Below, in pieces: positions 10,982 to 19,396 of a stretch of DNA of 64,000 bases. Below the pieces are notes generated by a model. The model was not told the origin of the DNA. It worked only from the letters and a program-made list of their open reading frames with translations, and ran no database searches. This DNA comes from Diphasiastrum complanatum (taxonomy: Eukaryota > Streptophyta > Lycopodiopsida > Lycopodiales > Lycopodiaceae): NCBI GenBank assembly GCA_029204225.1, contig CM055092.1:77805662-77869661 (forward strand), written 5' to 3'. Position numbers and translations under genes: made by a program. Numbering within the stretch: position 1 is the stretch's first letter; the number at the start of each line of letters is the position of its first letter.

Positions 10982-11892
10982 TGTTGTAAAGCTGACTTGG
11001 GTGCACCCAGTGTGCCCTGTAAGACTCAAAGGGGTGACACTCCCTAAGGTCCCAGAGCAAGTTAGAATGTCAAGGACTGAGCCTCCGACCTGTGGTGAGC
11101 CAGTCAAGTAGTCACAAAGTCATGAGCTAGCTCTGGAGCTCGAGTCATGGCCTAGTCAGGAAAGCAGGTTGATTCGGCCGCCGGGACGGCTCCCGGGACC
11201 CATGTCCGGGAGCCAGACTGATTCTGCCAGGCTTAATCAGCAAAATAAAAACTAAGTCCTAAAAAGCGTGCTTTACCAGAAAGCACTATGTTTCAAACCA
11301 GAGGGGGTGCGCCGAATCACAGCAGAACTATAGGGGGAGTCCGGCAGACAGAAACTTGGGCAGCTCAACCAGCGCCAGGAATCCAGTCGCCAGGTCTCAG
11401 CTCCCTCTACCAGCACGAGCCAGGCACAATGCCCAGCGCGTGTTGGTGGCCCCGAGACCGGTCAGTCTATGTATGAATGTAACCTCTTCCAAATCTAATA
11501 AAGTTGATCCTTGGGGATGATTACCATTTCGGTTTCGCCTCCGGGACTGGTCCAAGTGGAAGGACCCTTACTACAACCTTTTTGCGTCGCTGGCGCCTAA
11601 GGGTCCCTGTCATCGACATGGGGCTTGCCGCTATGCCAATTGGTCAGTTTGGCGACCACTATGCCTTGGGTTTCATGTGTGGCTTGTCTTTGCCTTTGGT
11701 TACCTTTTGGGGACGGATTCTGAGTTGGCTTTCGGGTTGGTTGGGATTCCAGTTTTCTTAAGTATGAATGGTTAAGCTTGTTACGATTCTGAGTTGGCTT
11801 TTACGTAAGTGCATGATGGATGAATGTTAGACTTAAGCGCGTGTTGGGGAAACCGCTCAAGTCCCAGCGCCCTTTGAGGCGCCGGCGCAACA
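10982..11892 (+). repeat. 5' LTR of element A
   Basis: 911 bp, TGTTGTAAAG...GCGCAACA. It contains a polyadenylation signal AATAAA (11497-11502). No clear TATA box was seen. It carries the 85-codon reading frame listed separately. Confidence 0.93.
11504..11761 (+). CDS. LTR-internal 85-aa ORF, function unknown
   Basis: The frame starts MILGDDYHFGFASGTGPSGR just after the AATAAA of the LTR and ends with a hydrophobic stretch (GLSLPLVTFWGRILSWLSGW). The same frame is open in all four LTRs of elements A and B (here, 15975-16232, and minus 40945-41202 and 47552-47809), although the two LTRs of element B differ at several percent of sites. It would lie in the 5' leader of the genomic RNA. I know of no family match; it may be a chance frame kept by shared ancestry. 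Confidence 0.3.
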   Translation: MILGDDYHFGFASGTGPSGRTLTTTFLRRWRLRVPVIDMGLAAMPIGQFGDHYALGFMCGLSLPLVTFWGRILSWLSGWLGFQFS

Positions 11893-11894
11893 TG

Positions 11895-11906
11895 TGGTAT
11901 CAGAGC
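11895..11906 (+). other. Primer binding site of element A
   Basis: TGGTATCAGAGC, complementary to the 3' end of initiator tRNA-Met, two bases after the LTR. Confidence 0.92.
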
Positions 11907-11983
11907 CGACTAGCCGGTCAGCTACGCAAGTCTCACAGGGATGGCCACGTTTTTGGGATTTGTTAGGACAACCGTTGCGCAAG

Positions 11984-12369
11984 GTGCTGCCCACAGTGTA
12001 AGCACGGGTGCGTCCACGGTCGGGGTGGTCGGCAGAACGGGGGACTTGATGAGTCAAAGTGCTGCCCTCGAGGTGTAAGCACGGTCAGTTCTCGCGGTTC
12101 GGGCCTGGCGCTGTCTGCACGTAGGACGGATGAGGCAAAGTGCTGCCTAGGTAGGTGAAAGCACGGTCTGTGCCTTGTGGGGTGCGGGGTGACATATTCG
12201 AACTGTACGGGTTAACCATTGATATAGAGATGCTACTCGAATTCGGGTGTAAAGCACGGGTGGTTAGCTGCCGGTGCGGGATAGCTGCCGATCGTTTAGC
12301 TATAAGGGCTATCGACCAAAAAGTGGTGGGGCGTGACTGAGGCAATGTGCTGCTTAATGGTGAAAGCAC
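11984..12369 (+). promoter_or_regulatory. Five-hairpin leader array, candidate packaging signal
   Basis: Five small inverted repeats, GTGCT...AGCAC with loops of about 12-18 nt, lie at 11984-12005, 12059-12082, 12140-12164, 12230-12257 (ATGCT variant) and 12347-12369. Most are framed as GGCAAAGTGCTGCC...GTAAGCACGG. All five recur in the leader of element B, several with AGCAT, which still pairs by G-U. Position between primer site and gag, and preservation in an element with no gag, suggest an RNA packaging or dimerisation element. Confidence 0.55.
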
Positions 12370-12725
12370 AGATGGTTGGATGGATGTTTCCCCGTGGGCT
12401 AATTCTGTGATAGATTTGTGTGGGCACGGCTAGGCAAAGGTCCTACGTCCGGTCTCAGAGGGGGTTTGTGGCTTGAGAGGGATCCTCTGTGTTTGCTTTG
12501 GTTGGTATGTTCCGTTTGTCGTGTGCTTGCTTGGACACAAATGACCTGGTTCCTACTTGGCTCTCAGGTGATGTGGTCGTGCTAAGTTTGAGGAAGGGAT
12601 ATTTTCATTGAAGCTGATTTAATAAAGAAGAAAAGAGAGCTGTGGGGCCCGACTGACAGAAGAGAGAGCTTCAAATATAAAAAGGATTGAGGCGATAATC
12701 TGTTGGAAGTACACCTCTGACTATA

Positions 12726-13806
12726 ATGGAGGACCATCTTGAAGAGTTACGAGCACTGACGGACGGAGAAGAGCTGACTCGAGAATACAGCTCTCGCATG
12801 CATCGAGATGGCACCAGGTCCAAGTCGAGAAAGAAAGAGCGTATGCACTCCACAGTGGCGCCCCTCCATGAAGAGATGGGTGGCCCTTCTGAACCTACAC
12901 CAAGAGATGAACCCTTGCCAGAGGCACAACAGGACCTCTTTGAAGTGAAGATGCGGCAATACTTATCAAGCGCAATGACGGCTATGCTTAGCGAGGTGAA
13001 GAAGGATAGAGAAACCGAAAGGAAAGAATGGCAAACATCCTTGCGAGCCATGAATCTTACCCAAATTAACCTTGCTAGAGAAATGAGAGACGGGCTCACA
13101 GCTCGAAGCCAGGTTTGAAGAGTTGGAAGCAACTAGGGAGAATGCAGTGGCGCCTCCTCCACAGATACCAAGGGAACCACGAGCGCGAACCACGGAGGGC
13201 CCAAGAAAGACTGCCAAAGTGAAAGCACCACCTACTTTCAAAGGAGAGCGTGACATTCGAGTTGTGGAAGATTGGTTGTTTCACATGGACCATTACTTCC
13301 GTCTAATGAACACTCTTGAGGAAGAAAGAACTGACTTGGCATTAGCATATTTTGAGGGCTACATTACAAATTGGTACCGGATGGCAGGAATGCATTTTCA
13401 AACATGGGACGCATTCAAAGCCGCGTTACGAGAGGAGTTCATACCGAAGGATTCACACATGAGATTGAGGACAGAATTATCGGGGCTCAAACAGAAAGGG
13501 TCATTGCGAGAGTACCTCAATAGATTCAGAAAGAGTGTATGGGTTATTGAAGATATGTCCGAGGCGGACAAAACTCATTACCTATTGTCTGGAATGCAAT
13601 CCTGGACCCGACGTGCGATAGACAGCTACATGCCCCATGATTTTAATTCAACTATTCGAGCGGCTGAAATGGTTTGTGATTATGAGAGCACATTGGCACC
13701 AGCTGCTCCCGCAACCTCAACAAGAGTATTTAGTGGATCCAGACCGAGTCCGAGCTTCTTTTCAAGGGGGGGACTCAGCTCCAAATGGCAACCAAGCCTC
13801 AAGTAG
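12726..13806 (+). pseudogene. Element A gag, first two frame segments
   Basis: The Gag reading starts at 12726 (MEDHLEELRALTDGEELTRE), 833 nt after the LTR. It is charged and helical up to about 13095, where a one-base shift moves it into the frame of ELEARFEELEATREN and on to 13806. That segment has the Retrotrans_gag core: VVEDWLFHMDHYFRL, TWDAFKAALREEFIPKD, LKQKGSLREYLNRFRKSVW. A second shift falls in a run of seven G (13766-13772), after which the Gag tail continues in the third frame. Two indels in a young copy could be real decay, assembly error or, less likely, programmed frameshifts. Confidence 0.82.
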
Positions 13807-15076
13807 CGTGAATAAATTCCCAACAAAAACAGGGTTTGGCAACCAAGGCAACAATGGAGGGAACATGTTCCAGAGAAGAAACAATGTTGGACCTTCGACT
13901 AGTCACAGCAACAGCTCACCAACAGTGGGCAGTTCCATGCGTTGCTTCAACTGTCATCAGCAAGGTCACTCTTGGAGATCATGCCCCAAACCATTGAATA
14001 AGCAAATCATGGCTGCCATTGAAGGATTTGATAGGATGGAGAGAGAGGCATTTGATCAAGAAGATGATGAAGAGGACCCAGAAACGGATTTGACGGAGTC
14101 TGACCTGAATGCCTTGCAACAGATAGGGGCACTTGCGGCTTATCGTGAACATCTTATGGCGACTCCTGCGAGAGGATCCAAGTTATTGTACCTGAAAGGC
14201 TGTATTCAAGGCAGGATCATTTACTTCATGGTAGACCTGGGGGCGTCACATAACTACTTGTCAGAAAAACTGGCAGGAGAATTGGACATCCAATGTGAAG
14301 AAAATGTGACTCCTATTTGTGTGGAGACCGCGAAAGGTACAATGACCACTTGTAGATTGGCAACCAACTTACCAATCTCTCTGGGAGCCTACAAGAATCG
14401 ACTAACGTTCACAATCTTGAAGATGGATGCCTTCGACGCTATTTTGGGATTAAGCTGGTTTAACGAACATGTGGTGGCCTTCTTGGCAAAAGGGGTTAAC
14501 CTTGTGTTATTATATAATGGCAGGAGACCTTGTGTCGTCAGAGCTGTGCCAGGGGACCAACTAGAAAAGAACGACACAAATGAACCTGAGCCAACCATTC
14601 CTCCCAATCTCATTCACCTATTTAACGAAGGACAACCAACAGTGACAGACCAGCTGACACGGGAACAAATGGAGCCAAAATTGCCTATAGTCTCTACATC
14701 AAAGGTGAATTCAAGTGCCGATGCAGAGCTCAAGGAGCTCACCTTGTGTGACCAAGCGAAAACTCACCTTTTTAATGAAAGACATCCAACAGTGACAAAC
14801 CAGCTGACGCGAGGTCAAATGGAGCCAACATTGCCTGCAGTTTCTACATCAAAGGTGAATTCAAGTGCCGATGCAGAGCTCAAGGAGCTCACCTTGTGTG
14901 ACCAAGCGAAAACTCACCTTTTTAATGAAAGACATCCAACAGTGACAAACCAGCTGACGCGAGGTCAAATGGAGCCAACATTGCCTGCAGTTTCTACGTC
15001 AAAGGTGAATCTAAGTGCCGATGCAGAGCTCAAGGAGCTCAACCTGGACGACCAAACGAAATATCTTGAGCCCTAG
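13637..15076 (+). CDS. Element A Gag tail, zinc knuckle, protease-like domain and repeats
   Basis: The true Gag reading joins this frame at about 13775. A CCHC knuckle (CFNCHQQGHSWRSC, 13943-13984) binds RNA in this family. A retropepsin-like domain follows: KLLYLKGCIQGRIIYFMV, then DLGASHNYLS (about 14234), then MDAFDAILGLSWFNEH. The catalytic D-S/T-G triad reads D-L-G here, so proteolytic activity is doubtful. Next come three 50-residue repeats and a stop at 15076. Nothing of RT or integrase follows. The protease is only distantly similar to that of element B, although the LTRs and leader are close. Confidence 0.85.
   Translation: MILIQLFERLKWFVIMRAHWHQLLPQPQQEYLVDPDRVRASFQGGDSAPNGNQASSSVNKFPTKTGFGNQGNNGGNMFQRRNNVGPSTSHSNSSPTVGSSMRCFNCHQQGHSWRSCPKPLNKQIMAAIEGFDRMEREAFDQEDDEEDPETDLTESDLNALQQIGALAAYREHLMATPARGSKLLYLKGCIQGRIIYFMVDLGASHNYLSEKLAGELDIQCEENVTPICVETAKGTMTTCRLATNLPISLGAYKNRLTFTILKMDAFDAILGLSWFNEHVVAFLAKGVNLVLLYNGRRPCVVRAVPGDQLEKNDTNEPEPTIPPNLIHLFNEGQPTVTDQLTREQMEPKLPIVSTSKVNSSADAELKELTLCDQAKTHLFNERHPTVTNQLTRGQMEPTLPAVSTSKVNSSADAELKELTLCDQAKTHLFNERHPTVTNQLTRGQMEPTLPAVSTSKVNLSADAELKELNLDDQTKYLEP
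14615..15064 (+). repeat. Three 150-bp in-frame tandem repeats
   Basis: Units start at 14615, 14765 and 14915 and encode 50 residues each (HLFNERHPTVTNQL, SADAELKELTLCDQAK). Units 2 and 3 are nearly identical; unit 1 is more diverged. The period preserves the reading frame. Confidence 0.95.
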
Positions 15077-15429
15077 GGGACTCATCCAGATGTGCGACGA
15101 CAACGACATATCTGAGGCTTAAGGGAGCCATGAGTACCTTTTTCTTTCATGCTAATAAAGTAAGCCGCATTTCTCATTGAGGAGTGAGCTTCAGTTTGAT
15201 GTCTAAGTGCAGCAGCTTCACACAGGTTTTACGTAAGTGAACTAGATCCACACTTTTCCTGTGCTGGGTGTAAAACACAATATCATTACTCTGCTTTACA
15301 GTTGGTTTCCTTTGGCCGGTGAATCAAGCCCGTGCCCTTGTATATGTGACTAAAGTCTGGCCGGTGAATTAAGCCCGTGCCATGAGTCTTAGGTTCTAGT
15401 TTGGCCCTGATGAGGACATCAGCTTTCTC

Positions 15430-15443
15430 AAACGAGGGGAGGA
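15430..15443 (+). other. Polypurine tract of element A
   Basis: AAACGAGGGGAGGA directly precedes the 3' LTR. The equivalent in element B differs by one base. Confidence 0.85.
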
Positions 15444-16363
15444 TGTTGTAAAGCTGACTTGGGTGCACCCAGCGTGCCCTATAAGACTCAAAGGGGTGAC
15501 ACTCCCTAAGGTCCCAGAGCAAGTTAGAATGTCAAGGACTGAGCCTCCGACCTGTGGTGAGCCAGTCAAGTAGTCACAAAGTCATGAGCTAGCTCTGGAG
15601 CTTGAGTCATGGCCTAGTCAGGAAAGCAGGTTGATTCGGCCGCCGGGACGGCTCCCGGGACCCATGTCCGGGAGCCAGACTGATTCTGCCAGGCTTGCCA
15701 GGCTTAATCAGCAAAATAAAAACTAAGTCCTAAAAAGCGTGCTTTACCAGAAAGCACTATGTTTCAAACCAGAGGGGGTGCGCCGAATCACAGCAGAACT
15801 ATAGGGGGAGTCCGGCAGACAGAAACTTGGGCAGCTCAACCAGCGCCAGGAATCCAGTCGCCAGGTCTCAGCTCCCTCTACCAGCACGAGCCAGGCACAA
15901 TGCCCAGCACGTGTTGGTGGCCCCGAGACCGGTCAGTCTATGTATGAATGTAACCTCTTCCAAATCTAATAAAGTTGATCCTTGGGGATGATTACCATTT
16001 CGGTTTCGCCTCCGGGACTGGTCCAAGTGGAAGGACCCTTACTACAACCTTTTTGCGTCGCTGGCGCCTAAGGGTCCCTGTCATCGACATGGGGCTTGCC
16101 ACTATGCCAATTGGTCAGTTTGGCGACCACTATGCCTTGGGTTTCATGTGTGGCTTGTCTTTGCCTTTGGTTACCTTTTGGGGAAGGATTCTGAGTTGGC
16201 TTTCGGGTTGGTTGGGATTCCAGTTTTCTTAAGTCTGAATGGTTAAGCTTGTTACGATTCTGAGTTGGCTTTTACGTAAGTGCATGATGGATGAATGTTA
16301 GACTTAAGCGCGTGTTGGGAAAAACGCTCAAGTCCCAGCGCCCTTTGAGGCGCCGGCGCAACA
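15444..16363 (+). repeat. 3' LTR of element A
   Basis: 920 bp, about 99% like the 5' LTR by eye. The length difference is one extra 9-bp copy (GCCAGGCTT) near 15690. AATAAA lies at 15968-15973. Confidence 0.93.
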
Positions 16364-16368
16364 GAATC
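16364..16368 (+). other. 3' target site duplication GAATC (element A)
   Basis: Perfect match to 10977-10981. The GH3 reading frame resumes at the next base. Confidence 0.95.
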
Positions 16369-16639
16369 GCATACAGTCCGGGAGTGCAGTTTGGAGGAGA
16401 CGTCCCAAGTGCCACTAGCTTTCCGCAAACGATCTTAACCGCAGCTCCATTCAACACCACATTATTTTATAGGATTGCACACGTAGTTAATTCTATAGTT
16501 GCTACTATTCCAGTGTTCATCACAATTTCTTGATTTTTTGCACTCAAGTTTGTGAAGAGAAGCCTTGGTGATCTGATGGAAACCTACTGGATCAGCGCAT
16601 TGGATCGCCACTACAAACCATCATTTTTCAAGAGCAAAA

Positions 16640-17756
16640 TTTTCTCAAAAATGTTTACACCTATGCTCAGCATAAGTTGGCCCACTTATGCTCAGCAGAA
16701 GTGGGACTGAGCATAAGTTGGCCCACCAAAAAAATAACACTGCATAAGTTAGCCCACCCCAAAAAAAATTGGTAAAAAAAATAACACTGTCACTAAAAAA
16801 ACTTAAAACCGTACAAAATACTAATCGAGTGTGTGAGCATGAAAAAAAGAAAAAAATGATAGTTATTTTATAAGTTTTGAGGTCTTTAATGGCAGTGTCT
16901 TTTTTTTTTTACAACTTTGTTTTTCAAAAGATTACGTCCAGCATAGGTCGAGAGAGGTCCTCTAACGACTTATGCTGAGAGACCAGTGCTTGCGTAAAAC
17001 TGTTTTTACAACCTAGCAGAAAACCTATAAACTTTTTTTTATAGGCTTTCTCACAACTCATGAGTCAAAAGTCCCCTCTCGACTATAAGTCGAGAGGAGA
17101 ACTATGCTGAGCATAGGTCCTCTAACGACTTATGTTGAGCATAAGTCGAGACCAGTACTTGCAAAAAACATTTTTTTACAACCTAACAAAAAACCTATAG
17201 ACTTTTTTTTTATAAGCTTTCTCACAACTCATGAGTCAAAAGTCTTCTCTCAGCATAAGTCGAGAGGGGACCTATGTTGAGCATAGGTCGAGAGAGGACC
17301 TAGCTCTAACAACTTATGCTGAGTGAGACCAGTGCTTGCGGAAATGTTATTTACAACCTAACAGAAAACCTATAAACTTTTTAATTATAGGCTTTCTCAC
17401 AACTCATGAGTCAAAAGTCCCCTCTCAACTTATGCTTAGCATAAGTCGAGAGGGGCATAGGTCCTCTAACGACTTATGTTGAGCATAAGTCGAGACCAAT
17501 GCTTGCGGAAAACGACTTTTACAACCTAACATAAAACCTATAAACTTTTTTTTTATAGGCTTTTTCACAACTCATGAGTCAAAAGTCCCGTGAGAGGGGA
17601 CCTATGCTGAGCATATGTCGAGAGAGGACCGATACTCAGCATAGGTCCTCTAACGACTTATGTTGAGCATAAGTCGAGACCAGTGGTTGCGGAAGACTTT
17701 TTTTAACTTTTTTTTATAGGCTTTCTCACAACTCATGAGTCAAAAGCCTACTGGTT
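16640..17756. repeat. ~175-bp tandem repeat rich in palindromes
   Basis: Five units share CACAACTCATGAGTCAAAAG at about 17051, 17221, 17398, 17567 and 17727, each preceded by ACCTATA, a T-run and TATAGGCTTTCT. Between them lie inverted repeats such as a perfect 10-bp-arm hairpin at 17075-17097 (CCTCTCGACT, ATA, AGTCGAGAGG) and TATGCTGAGCATA. A looser leading part starts at 16640. No coding content was found. It resembles a satellite or foldback array. Confidence 0.8.
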
Positions 17757-17759
17757 TGG

Positions 17760-19380
17760 TGCTCTCGTTTAAAGTCTTTTTTTCATATTAGTTGTGCTTA
17801 TCATGGGTCATAAATTAAAATATCTACAAAATATAAATGCAAGAATAACTAAAATTTTGATGTATCGCTAGTCCCTGAAGCTATGCTGAGCATGAAAGGA
17901 CTGTTAGACGTATGTTGTGATCAATGGAAAGCAACAAGTGCCGAAAACGAGAGCCATAGAGCGATCTAAGAAAGCAAGGAGGCAAATGTGAGTTATGCCA
18001 TGCATTGGTCCCTTAAATACTATACGGAAAGTGGGCGGGTGCCGTCCTTAAGTTGGACGAGGGCATGCACCGCAAAAATTATACATGTGCACTAAATGTG
18101 TACCACTTCAACAAATGCTTTCTTGGGAAGGTACGAGTTAGAAATGTTGCGATTAGATCCAAAAGGTAAGACGAAGCGTTAGCCAAGAGTCGATAATGTA
18201 AATCTTCAAGATGTGGATGTGCTTGCATCTAATTTCAAGTTGACGATGATGAACCATATTTACAAAAGTCAACAATATCTATTTTACAAGAACATTTTGG
18301 GCCAAGTGCACAGCCATCATCTTCGACTCGACAAAATTGTAACAAAGCCAGAATACACAATTTTTTTGTCAACATTGGATGCTGACTCAGATGAAAATTT
18401 GTCCATAGACTCTAATGAGGAAGATGAGTCACCAACTTCATTAGCTGAAACAAAGAGTCTTGATAATATTTCGAGCACTGAACTCAAAGGAGTTAGTGAG
18501 AATTCCTTGGAATTTGAATTGTAACAAAAAAAAATTATATATTATCTTTTCAGTGTTTTCAATATTTGTGGATTTAGCACAACTAGTATCAAATGTGTTC
18601 TACAAGTTATTTTTATGAAAGTCAATTTAGAATATTGAAACATCATAAATATTTGTGTATTTTGTTCATGTGGACATTTCCTGAATTTTTTAGGTTTTAT
18701 TAAAAATTTTAATTCTTTTGGACATGGTGTATTGATTTTTTTGGTCAAAATGCATATATTTTTGGTGATTTTTGGGAAGTTTTTAGTGAAAAAGCATGCT
18801 TTTGGGCAAAAAATAAAAAATCAAAAAACAGTGACCGTTTTTAGGATTTTGACCCGTTTCAAATTTACAAGAATGCCTAAAAAAACTCTTGAATGTTGTA
18901 CAAGGAGCTACTATTGTTAATTAGCTTACATGAAAACAAGAACACGCTCAACTTCAAAAACATATAGCATCTTTTATTTATGCAAGATTTGAATAAGAAA
19001 CTCAATTCTCATAACCATTGGTAGTCAATGTTTTTATGCAAACTATAAGTGACAATTGAACAAATTTGACTCAATAAGTCATAACCATAGTTGATTCAAC
19101 TCATGCATACACTCTAGAAACTTATGAGTATCAGATTGCAACTCTTGCTTAAATTAAAAAATTGTAGCCACTTATCTCTACATTCCTTATTCTTGATTAA
19201 CAATTGAAACAAAACCTTCAAGTACAAATCTATTCATTGCAAATGATAACCTCAAAGAATTGGTCAAATTGTGATACTTAGACTCAACATTTTCAGTTGC
19301 ATCACACTTCCTTGCCCTAAAACTTCCTAGCAAAATGTGGTATGGCTAGGAGAATGATTATCCTACTACTTAATATGCAA
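17760..19380. other. No recognised gene; one small acidic ORF
   Basis: The only notable frame is 18213-18524 (+), 103 aa, with an acidic serine-rich tail (DADSDENLSIDSNEEDESPT). I do not recognise it, and no promoter or neighbouring exon was identified. The rest is AT-rich sequence with nothing I can name. Confidence 0.3.
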
Positions 19381-19396
19381 AAATGGCAATACTGCC

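Larger units (their letters stand above)
10982..16363 (+). mobile_element. Element A: LTR retrotransposon with gag-protease only
   Basis: A complete element of 5,382 bp with a 5-bp target duplication. Order: 5' LTR 10982-11892, primer site 11895, leader to 12725, gag, zinc knuckle, protease-like domain and tandem peptide repeats to 15076, polypurine tract 15430-15443, 3' LTR 15444-16363. No reverse transcriptase, RNase H or integrase lies between 15076 and the tract. The LTRs differ by about ten substitutions and one 9-bp tandem duplication, so insertion is recent. It resembles the known TR-GAG class of non-autonomous elements, which need Pol from a partner. The LTRs and leader match element B at 40.8-48.3 kb. 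Confidence 0.93.
10703..16533 (+). pseudogene. GH3 beta-xylosidase / arabinofuranosidase first exon, split by an LTR element
   Basis: Part 1 (10703-10981) opens with a secretion signal (MAPIVVVLVLQALLCVIVVS) and then the plant BXL-type N terminus: FCNTSLDLTDRVRDLISRLT, VQEKILQLVNNASAVPRLGI, WWQEALHGI. Part 2 resumes in frame right after the retrotransposon at 16369: [31 protein letters not shown]. The family consists of secreted cell-wall GH3 enzymes that trim xylan and arabinan side chains. An in-frame TAG lies at 10951-10953, just before WWQEALHG, independent of the insertion. After about 16480 similarity fades, and the remaining exons with the catalytic Asp are not in the window. This is a dead 5' fragment with a promoter-like upstream region. 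Confidence 0.88.

Noticed and set aside
12671-13293. Minus-strand frames of 153, 96, 70 and 65 aa
   Set aside because: They are antisense shadows of the element A gag, whose plus-strand reading has clear family motifs.
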